Of a stretch of DNA of 64,000 nt, positions 56,348 to 64,000 are shown in pieces; within the stretch, counting starts at the first letter, position 1; every line of letters starts with the position of its first letter. The DNA is taken from NCBI RefSeq assembly GCF_014652535.1, contig NZ_BMYZ01000002.1, positions 1 to 64,000 of the forward strand, written 5' to 3'. The stretch is from Cellvibrio zantedeschiae (GTDB lineage Bacteria; Pseudomonadota; Gammaproteobacteria; Pseudomonadales; Cellvibrionaceae). The notes beneath the pieces were generated by a model. The model made no database searches. It was given only the letters and a program-made list of their open reading frames with translations, and was not told the DNA's origin. The position numbers were made by a program, and so were the translations under genes.

Positions 56348-57496
56348 ATGTTACGTTTAATTTGGCTTATATCTTCGCTCGTCGTGTTATGTGCGTGTGG
56401 TGGCAATGGAACTGCCCACCACTCCACAGGGAGCGATGCTTCAAGCTTAAGCTCATCGAGATCGACATCGACATCGACATCGTCGAGTTCAAGTGTATCC
56501 CTAAGCTCAAGCACTAATGCATCAGACGCATCAGAACTCACAAAAAAAATTGATGCTTATTTGCTTGAAAACCAAGCGGTCGATCTTCCTGGCGTGAGTG
56601 TGCTAGTTGTTAAAAATGGCAAGATTGCTTATAGCGGCGGCAGAGGAATGGCAGATATTCCATCTGGTGTTGCTATTGCAAGCAATACGGGTTTTCGTTT
56701 AGCGTCAGTGAGTAAACCTTTTACAGCTATCGCTATTATGCAATTAGTTGAGCGGGGTGAATTAAAGCTTTCTGATTCTGTACTGGATTATATTCCAGAG
56801 CTTTCTCCATCCTGGAAAAAAATTAATATAGAGCATTTGCTTACTCACAGTTCCGGAATTTTTGATATTTTTAATGATGAATGGCGGCCGAGTTTTTTAA
56901 ATGGTTTGACCCAGAGAAGCTTGATTAAATATCTTTCCAATCATTCCGATTTGGAGTTTGAACCAGGCACTCGATATGATTACAGCAATACGGGTTACAT
57001 ATTGCTTGCGTCAATCATAGAGCGAAAAACTGGTCTTGGTTTTCCGGAATATATGCAGCAAAACATATTTGGTCCTGCAAATATGCAAGGCTCATATATC
57101 AACGATGAAAGTCAGGCGATTAAATATGGTGATGCGCTTAATTACGCACGCCTGCGTACTTATTACGGCATTGTTACTTACCTTAAAGGTAGCATGGCAC
57201 AAGTCAGTTCAAGGGATGACTTCTTCCATTTTTTTAACGCTATGCGAGAAAACAAATTAGTCTCTGCGGAAACCCTGCAAAAAATGTGGAGCCCTAGTGC
57301 TGTAGGTAATTATGGCTACGGCTTTTACATGACGAGAAATCATGCTGTTCATTCAGGATTGTGGGATGGTTTTCAAACTGATCTGTCAATTACTAAATCC
57401 CAGGATGTAGCCTACATCATATTGACGAATTCAGGCTCGGTTGGTGGAGCACATATCACCGCTATAAAGTCCATAATTTCAACCACACCATTTTAA
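56348..57496 (+). CDS. Beta-lactamase-fold serine hydrolase lipoprotein
   Basis: A 382-residue lipoprotein (VVLCACGGNG) with a Ser/Thr-rich linker. The beta-lactamase/class C-like core has the SxxK motif LASVSKPFTA, YxN in YDYSNTGYILL and NIEHLLTHSSGIFDIF. The C-terminus HSGLWDGFQTD fits the H-x-G region. Likely a peptidase or esterase rather than a resistance enzyme. It follows the PEBP lipoprotein with the same linker style. Confidence 0.9.
   Translation: MLRLIWLISSLVVLCACGGNGTAHHSTGSDASSLSSSRSTSTSTSSSSSVSLSSSTNASDASELTKKIDAYLLENQAVDLPGVSVLVVKNGKIAYSGGRGMADIPSGVAIASNTGFRLASVSKPFTAIAIMQLVERGELKLSDSVLDYIPELSPSWKKINIEHLLTHSSGIFDIFNDEWRPSFLNGLTQRSLIKYLSNHSDLEFEPGTRYDYSNTGYILLASIIERKTGLGFPEYMQQNIFGPANMQGSYINDESQAIKYGDALNYARLRTYYGIVTYLKGSMAQVSSRDDFFHFFNAMRENKLVSAETLQKMWSPSAVGNYGYGFYMTRNHAVHSGLWDGFQTDLSITKSQDVAYIILTNSGSVGGAHITAIKSIISTTPF
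56455..56484 (+). repeat. ATCGAC hexamer microsatellite in the linker
   Basis: Five successive hexamers (ATCGAG, three ATCGAC, ATCGTC) within the Ser/Thr linker of the beta-lactamase-fold lipoprotein. Expansion or loss adds two residues (Ser-Thr) without frameshift. Confidence 0.75.
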
Positions 57497-57667
57497 TAGT
57501 GTCGCTTAAACGTGTTTTTTGTCGTCTGGCAAATTTTATTTAGTTTATTCCGTTCTATTAATTTCTATTTTTGATTGCAAAGCGATCGAAGCGAAATCCC
57601 CAGCTGCGTTTAGAATTTAAGAGGCTAATCAGCTAATTAAAATAAGCTTTGCGGCGAGGGGGTCGCC

Positions 57668-58075
57668 ATGCGCAACTATATTCGTCATCCGACATCCATT
57701 CCCATTCACGTTTCTGCCGGCACACAGGACGGAGCAGATGTTATTGTGAATAATTTAAGCGCAGGCGGTTTGAGCTTTGTAACTCACTTGCCGATTAAAG
57801 TCGGTTCAGTTGTGGATTTGATGATCCCCTGCGTAAATCCTGATTATCAAGGCGAGGGAGTTATTGTGTGGCGGCGCAGTCAACAACCTGAAGGATTTGA
57901 AGTTGGCGTCCGCTTTGCTAGCGATGACGAATATTTTCGCGTGCGAATGGTAGAGCAGGTGTGCCAGATCGAAGAATATCGCCAGCAGCTGGCGGAGGTC
58001 GGCAGAAGACTCACCGCCGAAGAGGCCGCGCACGAATGGATTACCCGTTTTGCTGCCGATTTTGGCGAGACATAA
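57668..58075 (+). CDS. PilZ-domain protein
   Basis: A 135-residue protein with RNYIRHPTSIPIHV (R-x4-R motif), VNNLSAGGLSF (the NxSxGG c-di-GMP site) and VGVRFASDDEYF. The full consensus makes c-di-GMP binding likely. It ends in an Arg/Glu-rich helix. It stands alone. Confidence 0.92.
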   Translation: MRNYIRHPTSIPIHVSAGTQDGADVIVNNLSAGGLSFVTHLPIKVGSVVDLMIPCVNPDYQGEGVIVWRRSQQPEGFEVGVRFASDDEYFRVRMVEQVCQIEEYRQQLAEVGRRLTAEEAAHEWITRFAADFGET

Positions 58076-58099
58076 ATTCGCTTTAAAAATCTTTCTTAT

Positions 58100-58570
58100 T
58101 TATCGAACCGGAGTTTTATTAAATTCCCCGCGCATAATCGTTGAGAAATTTTTCTCTCCATTCACTTGTGCTTCAATCGTGTATTCAAAATATTTGTGTT
58201 TAAAAATAAAAGTAGATCTCCCGATTCCTCGCGGTGTTTTTTTGGTGAGGATCAAAGTATCTGTGTCCCAATCTCCGCGTGCAGGATTCAGTGGTGGAAA
58301 GCCAAGGCTATCAAACCAAAACCAGATAACCTCTTTTGTCTGCGGATCAATATTGAACACACCGTGGGCTTCAAATTGAAATCCATCGCCACGTGTTTCG
58401 CGATAATCGTGAAGTAAATTCATTCCGCTTTTATCAAAGCCAAATTGCCACACGCCCTCGCAAGCTCCAGCGGGCCCCCAGGGATTTGGCAAGACCTCAC
58501 CTCCACCAGACCATTGGCCGATAAAGAGAGATAATTTGAAGGCATTGGGATGTGAATCTGGATGGGTCAT
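58100..58570 (-). CDS. DUF1579-like protein
   Basis: A 156-residue soluble protein with FIGQWSGGGEVLPNPWGP, FDKSGMNLLHDYRE and VFNIDPQTKEVIWFWFDSLG, resembling the DUF1579 lipocalin-like family. Function unknown. Divergent from an AraC regulator with a strong operator between them, which makes it a likely target. Confidence 0.75.
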   Translation of the reverse strand: MTHPDSHPNAFKLSLFIGQWSGGGEVLPNPWGPAGACEGVWQFGFDKSGMNLLHDYRETRGDGFQFEAHGVFNIDPQTKEVIWFWFDSLGFPPLNPARGDWDTDTLILTKKTPRGIGRSTFIFKHKYFEYTIEAQVNGEKNFSTIMRGEFNKTPVR

Positions 58571-58616
58571 GTCTGTTATTGAGCCTCAGTTGCTATAGAA
58601 GTCAGTATACGAAGGC

Positions 58617-58673
58617 GTATATTGGCCTGCTATCGCAACTTGGCCGAATTTAATGCTATATTCGGCCAATATT
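58617..58673. promoter_or_regulatory. Palindromic operator in the DUF1579/AraC divergent region
   Basis: The 9-base arms TTGGCCGAA (58640-58648) and TTCGGCCAA (58661-58669) are exact inverted repeats. A further half-site TATTGGCC (58617-58624) mirrors GGCCAATA. They lie next to the AraC start and are a probable binding site of that regulator. Confidence 0.75.
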
Positions 58674-58686
58674 TGAGGGCAATATA

Positions 58687-59436
58687 ATGTTAGGTAGTCG
58701 ACGATTCACACATAAAAATGATTACACCATGGGTTTGCATAGCCACGCAGAAGGGCAGTTCTTCATGTTGCTTCGAGGGACGGCTGTCTATATCACGGAG
58801 CAGGGCGAATGGCTGATGACGCCTATGCATCCCTGCTGGGTTCCCCCAAAGACTGCGCATGGTGTACGTTCACGCGGTGAAATTGAAGGCATAGCTGTCA
58901 TAGCGGGTGAGGAATATTGCGATGGCCTTCCGCGCGAAATGTCGATTATAAAAACCAATCAGTTGATTCATGCCTTGCTCGAAAAAATGTCGCGCTCGGA
59001 AGACGATTCTTTGTGTGTGCAGCATTTATGGGCTGTGTTAAAAGACGAAATTTTGCAGGCAGAATACGATGATCTTCACTTACCTGTGCCACAAGACGAG
59101 CGCTTGCGCGCACTGACTCAGCTCATTGTTGAAAACCCTGCAGATTCGCGCAGCCTGGAGCAATGGGCCGCGAAAGTAAATTTAGCGGAGCGCACTTTAA
59201 TTCGTAAATTTCGTGCTGAGACGGGAATGTCTTTGGTGGCCTGGCGGCAGCGTGCACGTGTTATTCAGGCCATTAGATTGTTAAATGCTGGCAGTACTGT
59301 TACAGATACAGCATTGAGTGTGGGCTACGACAGTTTAAGTGCATTTATTTCTGTGTTTAAACAAATCACCGGCGTGTCGCCAATGCAATATTTGCAATCA
59401 GCTTCGCCGGTGAGTGCCCCTTTAGTGTTGTCTTAA
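58687..59436 (+). CDS. AraC-family regulator with cupin N-terminus
   Basis: A 249-residue regulator with an N-terminal cupin (LHSHAEGQFFMLLRGTAVYI; WVPPKTAHGVRSRG) and a C-terminal AraC double helix-turn-helix (NLAERTLIRKFRAETGMSL; SVGYDSLSAFISVFKQITGVSP in parts). GAGGG upstream of the ATG. Likely controls itself and the divergent DUF1579-like gene. The stop overlaps the convergent DUF481 stop by four bases. Confidence 0.92.
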   Translation: MLGSRRFTHKNDYTMGLHSHAEGQFFMLLRGTAVYITEQGEWLMTPMHPCWVPPKTAHGVRSRGEIEGIAVIAGEEYCDGLPREMSIIKTNQLIHALLEKMSRSEDDSLCVQHLWAVLKDEILQAEYDDLHLPVPQDERLRALTQLIVENPADSRSLEQWAAKVNLAERTLIRKFRAETGMSLVAWRQRARVIQAIRLLNAGSTVTDTALSVGYDSLSAFISVFKQITGVSPMQYLQSASPVSAPLVLS

Positions 59437-60212
59437 AAATTGTAAGACAGTGCAGTTTGGTATTGTGTGTTGGTTTTGTAATTATCAATAGGCGGTGAAA
59501 CCAACAAATTTTTTGCAGGGTCGCTATCGTAAGTCAGCTGATAATTTAATTTCAGTTGCAAGCTGTTCGTGAGTTTTACATTCAAACCCAAATCAAACAG
59601 AACACGGAAATCACTAAAATCATCTGTGCTGGGCTGAGCGTAAGTTGTATTAACAAGTGTTACTTGATTGTTTAATTGGTATTTGTAGGTGTAGTAAGAA
59701 TTTATTCGCCACAGGCGATTGGTTTCTTCATAAGAAATCAAATTTTGTTTTTCCACTTCGTGGAATGCTCCCAAGCCTAGAGCGAAAGAGTAAACATCTT
59801 TTTGCTGCGCAACCAAATAACGTGCACCACCGCCTGCTAACACGCGCGATGTTAAATTATCAAATTCATCTTCTTCCCATTGTCCAAATCCTTCGGCTGC
59901 CCACTTCTCGTTCAACAGGTGTATCCAACGCGCATGTAAAAAACTATTGTCCGTCGTTTTAATGTCGTGTTTGGTACCGTATTCCCGATCCACCAAGGCC
60001 ATAAAAATTTCGTCATCCCAACGGTAAATAATTTTTGCACCGCCCGCATGGGATTGTTCCTCCTGATTTCCAGTTTTACCATTCAAACCTATTTTAATGG
60101 CACCAGAAAGCCCTTCTTCGGGCAAATTAGGGCGTTCGTTTTCAATGTTGGAAATTGCCCAGGCAGGTAATGCAGCTGACAATAAAATACTGCCGATAAA
60201 AAGTTTATTCAC
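59433..60212 (-). CDS. DUF481-like outer-membrane barrel protein
   Basis: A 259-residue protein with a signal peptide (IGSILLSAALPAWA) and alternating beta strands ending in TQYQTALSYNF, the terminal Phe typical of outer-membrane proteins. The pattern GAIKIGLNGKTGNQEEQSHAGGAKIIYRW in short parts fits DUF481 (YdiY). Function unknown. Confidence 0.85.
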   Translation of the reverse strand: MNKLFIGSILLSAALPAWAISNIENERPNLPEEGLSGAIKIGLNGKTGNQEEQSHAGGAKIIYRWDDEIFMALVDREYGTKHDIKTTDNSFLHARWIHLLNEKWAAEGFGQWEEDEFDNLTSRVLAGGGARYLVAQQKDVYSFALGLGAFHEVEKQNLISYEETNRLWRINSYYTYKYQLNNQVTLVNTTYAQPSTDDFSDFRVLFDLGLNVKLTNSLQLKLNYQLTYDSDPAKNLLVSPPIDNYKTNTQYQTALSYNF

Positions 60213-60308
60213 ATGTAATCCCCACAGCTTTTTTGCGGTCGGGATTATAGCTTCAGAAGAAAAACCAGGTAAGCGGAAATATTGGATAGGAAAATTGAAT
60301 GAGGACTT

Positions 60309-61004
60309 TTACAAACAATCAATAAAAATATTAATTGTCAGACGTCCTTTACGTGGATCTGCATTGGGTACAAAATTTGGGCTAATTGAACCACTGTGCA
60401 AGTTTTGTCGACGATAGACAATCAATCGGTTGAAGATTCCTTTTTGTTCTCCAATCCGCGTAAATAAGGCTGTATCACCATTGATATATCCATGCTCCGG
60501 TATCGTATCGCTACCATTTTCACTTTCCAGCGACCTGAAATAAGGAATTCGTCGCTCGTCATCGATGTATTCATAGCCTGTTTTGTTATGACGATAAAAA
60601 GAAGTACCGCCTAAATCGTCTTTGAATAAATAAAAAACGGCCGCTAATTCATCGCGCTGCGTTGAATCAAAATGTGGTATGCGTTGTAACAAGGTTAATT
60701 GATTGGCATTCATTGTTACTAACGAATACTGACACAACGACAAACTCAGCTTTGAACCTTTTAAGTCAAATACCTGCTTCATTTGCCGCCCCAAAGAGCT
60801 TAATAGCAGCGATTGGAAACTAATCGGAGCAGGTGCGCGCACTCCAGGATATAAAGGCGAATTTTGCACAAAGCGATGTTGGCAGGCATCTTCCACCAAG
60901 GGCTCAGCGTCTTGCAAAAAATTATCAACCACCAAAAGCGGTGATCGTTCTTCGCCTAGCTCATAAACTTTGGAGCTAATATAGGGATTTAATGATAAAT
61001 GCAT
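60309..61004 (-). CDS. DUF6445-like non-haem iron oxygenase candidate
   Basis: About 231 residues. LQRIPHFDSTQRDELAAVFYL holds an H-x-D, and IVYRRQNLHSGSI offers a distal His, so it could be a 2-oxoglutarate/Fe(II) oxygenase. The overall pattern resembles DUF6445. I start at the ATG eight bases after the halogenase stop; a TTG nine codons upstream would overlap it. Last gene of the halogenase operon. Confidence 0.75.
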   Translation of the reverse strand: MHLSLNPYISSKVYELGEERSPLLVVDNFLQDAEPLVEDACQHRFVQNSPLYPGVRAPAPISFQSLLLSSLGRQMKQVFDLKGSKLSLSLCQYSLVTMNANQLTLLQRIPHFDSTQRDELAAVFYLFKDDLGGTSFYRHNKTGYEYIDDERRIPYFRSLESENGSDTIPEHGYINGDTALFTRIGEQKGIFNRLIVYRRQNLHSGSISPNFVPNADPRKGRLTINIFIDCL

Positions 61005-61012
61005 ATCTGATT

Positions 61013-62485
61013 TCAGAGTGGCGCCTTGCAATATTGATTTACAAAATCCTGATGGTTCGGAAGTTTATCTACCGCGTTTTTAATCGTATTACGAGTATTG
61101 GTTAGGTGACCAACCATTTCTTCATCCGACATGGTTTTAAATACGGAGTGATAATGCTTAGGCATAATGCCTTGCCCCAGCATCACATGTGTCCAGGATT
61201 CCAACCTGAAAAGCTCGCGCTCCCCCTGGAAAGCTAACCCGGTCTCTCTGAATAATTCCATGCGATGGGTTAATGAATCGGGAACACTCATGTTCTTGCA
61301 GTAACGCCAAAACTCGCTATCTTCGCGTGACGTAGCGTGATAGTGCAATATAATAAAATCACGGATGTTTTCCAGCTCTGCGATAGATTGTCGATTGTAT
61401 TCATCAGCGAGAGATTGAGTAACGCCACTGAATGGAAACATCTTCATTAACCTGACGATGCCATTCATAAACATATAGATGCTGGTTGATTCCAGTGGCT
61501 CAACAAATCCGCCGGAAAGACCTAATGCAACGCAATTTCGGTTCCAAAAAAGTTTGCGTCGACCTGTTGTGTATTTAATTACCCTGGGCTCGGTTAATAC
61601 TTTTCCCTGAACATTATTTAAAAGATGCTGTATTGCTTGGTCATCTGTCATGAAGTCACTGCAAAAAACATTGCCATTGCCAACTCGGTGTTGCAAGGGT
61701 ATATGCCATTGCCATCCCGCATGATGCGCAGTGCAAGTCACATAAGGTTTAGCAGGTTCAACCGATTCGGTTTGTACGGGAACGGCACTGTTACATGGCA
61801 GCCAGTGTGACCAATCCTCATAAGGTGTTTTTAAAGTTTTATCGATCAAGAGGCCAACAAAGCCTGTGCAATCGATAAATAAATCTCCATCAACAACTTC
61901 ACCGGATTCCAATACCAGCGCTTTGATATCGCCGTCAGGGTGTTGCTGTACTTGTTGAATCTTACCTTCAATACGTTTAGCGCCTAAATTTTCGCTAAAT
62001 TTCCGCAAGAATTGTGCGTACCGAGTTGCATCCAAATGATAGGCAAAGTTAATGCTGCTTTTTTTTGATGTGGCAAATTTATTAGCTTTAGCGGCTTGTA
62101 TTTCGAAGCTATATTCTCCGAACTCTGCATTTATACCTTTGCTTTTACCATGTAACCAAAAGTGCTGAAAATCGGCGAGGAAGCTGCCTTGTCCCGTGGT
62201 ACCAAAGGGGTGAATATATTCGTCGCCGATTTGTCCCCAATTTTTAAACGAAATCCCTAGCTTGAATACAGCTTTGGTAGCGCGCATGAATTCTTGTTCG
62301 TCTATACCTAATAACGAGTGAAATACTCGCATTGGCGGAATAGTCGCTTCACCAACACCCACAGTACCAATTTGTTCCGACTCAACCAGAACAACTTCAA
62401 TTAATTTTCCAAGTTGCTTTGACAAGGCTGCTGCTGCAACCCAACCAGCGGTACCGCCGCCTGCAATTACGACTTTTTTTACCAT
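61013..62485 (-). CDS. Flavin-dependent tryptophan halogenase-like protein
   Basis: About 490 residues. FAD motif VIAGGGTAGWVAAAALSK, GVGEATIPPM, the catalytic lysine in KAVFKLGISFKNW and the signature GWQWHIPL are all present, so it is catalytically plausible. Genome-wide relatives often sit beside TonB-dependent receptors rather than in antibiotic clusters, and their substrate is not known. The chosen ATG is four codons inside a TTG-led frame. Confidence 0.9.
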   Translation of the reverse strand: MVKKVVIAGGGTAGWVAAAALSKQLGKLIEVVLVESEQIGTVGVGEATIPPMRVFHSLLGIDEQEFMRATKAVFKLGISFKNWGQIGDEYIHPFGTTGQGSFLADFQHFWLHGKSKGINAEFGEYSFEIQAAKANKFATSKKSSINFAYHLDATRYAQFLRKFSENLGAKRIEGKIQQVQQHPDGDIKALVLESGEVVDGDLFIDCTGFVGLLIDKTLKTPYEDWSHWLPCNSAVPVQTESVEPAKPYVTCTAHHAGWQWHIPLQHRVGNGNVFCSDFMTDDQAIQHLLNNVQGKVLTEPRVIKYTTGRRKLFWNRNCVALGLSGGFVEPLESTSIYMFMNGIVRLMKMFPFSGVTQSLADEYNRQSIAELENIRDFIILHYHATSREDSEFWRYCKNMSVPDSLTHRMELFRETGLAFQGERELFRLESWTHVMLGQGIMPKHYHSVFKTMSDEEMVGHLTNTRNTIKNAVDKLPNHQDFVNQYCKAPL

Positions 62486-62537
62486 ATTATTTTTCAACGC
62501 TAGTCACTCTTTATTAGGTTGTTGTAGATAATTCCAT

Positions 62538-63572
62538 TTAGCGGTTTAGCTTATTCATAAGCATAGCGCGTAACATTTTACTTTTTGTTGTGTCAATTTC
62601 GCCAAGATATCCGCGCGCTTGTTCAGGTATGTGCGCGCCTGCCTGCTCAGACTCACCGAAGATGTAATAATCGAAAATATGTTTCCACGCCAATTTTTCA
62701 TGTTCAGGTTTATCACGCAAGCTTAGCAATGCGTGATATAAAACATTCATTGCAGGACCCATGTGTTTTGCAGAATTACTCCACCAATAATTAACTAACA
62801 CATTAAATGGGCGTTGGGCCTCCACCTGATGCCACCACATACTTGGCAAATATAAGGCATCACCTGCTTCCAATTCAGCAATTTGGCCGTGTTTTATTGC
62901 TTCAGCAAATTTGGGATATTTTGTGAAATCAGGGTTGTTAAAGTCAACCATGCTTAATGCTTGCCCACCTGGAGTAGGGGTCAGTGGCCCAGGGTAGAGA
63001 TTGGCGATTTGATCGGGCGGAAAAAGTGTAAACCTACGCTTGCCTACGACACAGCATGCCAAATTATCGGAAGCATCGTAGTGGCAGCAAGCGGTTGTAC
63101 GGTTTCCAATCCAAATACCTATACGCATATCTTCAAGCGGGTAATCCATAACCGGCCGGGGGATAACAACATCGTTCTCTTTCCTGAAATCAGGAAAGTG
63201 TGTATCAATAACATTAGATGCAATGTAGTAAGAGGTAGGATTATTCTCTGGAAAACCTTTTTGTATGAGATCGAGAACCTCATCAATTTTCATTTGCTGA
63301 GTATCGAAATTGAGCTGGGTGCCCAAAGTATCGTAGAAAAAACGCCCTTGTATCTCCGGTGGGCCAATGCAGGCAACGGAAGGGCGGCCGTTATAATGTG
63401 ATTTTAAATAATTAATCGCATTAGCATCTGACTTGCGTCCTTCTTCTACGAGCTTCCAGCGGTTGACCAAACCTTTAATAATTACCGGCGTTTTAGACGA
63501 TAAAATACGCTCATCTAAAGTTTCATTCACGTAGTCGGTAATAACTGTAGTGGTAGCCGTAATCGTTGACAT
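62538..63572 (-). CDS. JmjC/cupin-like (cupin_8) oxygenase
   Basis: A 344-residue protein with the 2-oxoglutarate/Fe(II) pattern: CCHYDASDNLACCVVGKRRFTLFPPDQ (H-x-D) and LYLPSMWWHQVEAQRPFNVLVNYWW in parts (distal His). FIH-like relatives hydroxylate proteins or peptides. Between SapC and halogenase genes at 43- and 52-base gaps, so one operon. Confidence 0.92.
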   Translation of the reverse strand: MSTITATTTVITDYVNETLDERILSSKTPVIIKGLVNRWKLVEEGRKSDANAINYLKSHYNGRPSVACIGPPEIQGRFFYDTLGTQLNFDTQQMKIDEVLDLIQKGFPENNPTSYYIASNVIDTHFPDFRKENDVVIPRPVMDYPLEDMRIGIWIGNRTTACCHYDASDNLACCVVGKRRFTLFPPDQIANLYPGPLTPTPGGQALSMVDFNNPDFTKYPKFAEAIKHGQIAELEAGDALYLPSMWWHQVEAQRPFNVLVNYWWSNSAKHMGPAMNVLYHALLSLRDKPEHEKLAWKHIFDYYIFGESEQAGAHIPEQARGYLGEIDTTKSKMLRAMLMNKLNR

Positions 63573-63615
63573 AATTTAAGTTTTTGCGCTGGGTTTGTAG
63601 CTTATTCTGACACTA

Positions 63616-64000
63616 TTATTTTTTGTTATTTTTGATTTCCGTCAACTTTCGAATATTTGTCAGAGAGGTAATTACTGCATAAGCCAAAGGTAAAAAACCC
63701 TTTTTGTTTAGCTTTTCTAATTGTTCACCACTGAGTGCAGTGAGCTTGTCTTCATTAATAGTATAGTTTCCAACTAACTTGATCCTTTCATTATTATTTA
63801 AATCTACATCGATATCGATAGGCTCAAGTAAATCGAATTCCGAAAACATATCAAACATTGCATCTTGTTGTGCCATGCCTTCATGAATCACGTTTAAGTT
63901 TTTCGCAATATGTTCTAGGTATGGACTATTACCTCCATGTTCTAAAAATAAGGGGTAACCGTCTTCTTGACTCACTTTGGGGTGGTCTAAATCGATATGA
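63616..64000 (-). CDS. SapC-like protein, C-terminal part, cut by the window edge
   Basis: The final 127 or so residues of a larger protein: the frame is open past the last base (HIDLDHPKVSQEDGYPLFLE). YLEHIAKNLNVIHEG, LLEPIDIDVDL, VGNYTINEDKLTALSGEQL and ALAYAVITSL-type end match the SapC family. An internal GTG could start a shorter product but the family continues upstream. First visible gene of the halogenase operon. Confidence 0.85.
   Translation of the reverse strand, partial: HIDLDHPKVSQEDGYPLFLEHGGNSPYLEHIAKNLNVIHEGMAQQDAMFDMFSEFDLLEPIDIDVDLNNNERIKLVGNYTINEDKLTALSGEQLEKLNKKGFLPLAYAVITSLTNIRKLTEIKNNKK

Noticed and set aside
1..64000. CRISPR array or prophage
   Set aside because: No regularly spaced repeats, cas genes, integrase, capsid or terminase genes seen.

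Overview
The window looks like chromosome from a Cellvibrio-like gammaproteobacterium (family Cellvibrionaceae or a close relative). This is an inference. It rests on serine-rich linkers in secreted lipoproteins, sugar-acid catabolism, periplasmic sugar oxidation, a SapC/halogenase/cupin cluster of the kind found beside TonB-dependent receptors, and a gammaproteobacterial mutY-yggX pair. There is no prophage, CRISPR array or intact insertion sequence. One tRNA gene and no rRNA are present.

Layout. (1) 1-1620: the edge of an integron cassette array read on the minus strand. It holds two clear attC sites, each just downstream of a minus-strand gene, plus part of a third cassette gene; no integrase is visible. 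A yidD-like gene lies next to it. (2) 2300-5610: a putative periplasmic sugar 3-dehydrogenase operon (Tat-targeted small subunit, GMC flavoprotein, TIM-barrel partner) with a LacI-type operator upstream. (3) 6320-12310: a minus-strand Weimberg-type aldonate pathway with a GntP permease, FAH-family dehydratase, IlvD/Edd dehydratase and 2-oxoglutarate semialdehyde dehydrogenase; gnd follows nearby. (4) 15075-22206: queG, a membrane diguanylate cyclase, a LytS/LytTR two-component pair with a membrane protein, and two alpha/beta hydrolases. (5) 22407-32683: a plus-strand trio (caspase-like lipoprotein, outer-membrane barrel, large lipoprotein with three CxxCH haem motifs) facing a minus-strand Ser/Thr kinase, PilZ protein and DUF1631 protein. 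(6) 32928-41941: housekeeping genes nnr, tsaE, gcvH, gcvT, an AsmA protein, mutY and yggX.

(7) 42038-46632: a tRNA-Phe gene with its own promoter and terminator, followed by an AT-rich accessory stretch. Its core is a translationally coupled pair: an NdpA/NA37-like protein and a protein with a C-terminal membrane domain. Small membrane or lipoprotein genes follow. This pair is my best candidate for an undescribed, possibly defence-related, system. (8) 46712-60212: mixed regulators and enzymes, including a GlxA-type regulator opposite a methyltransferase, several hydrolases, a membrane-anchored AraC regulator, two Ser-linker lipoproteins, a PilZ protein, and an AraC regulator with a strong palindromic operator. 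(9) 60309-64000: a minus-strand operon running SapC-like, JmjC/cupin-like, flavin-dependent tryptophan-halogenase-like, DUF6445-like. It is cut by the right edge.

Where start codons were ambiguous I chose the one with the best Shine-Dalgarno spacing, and the entry says so. Protein family calls are from recognised motifs only, with no database search.
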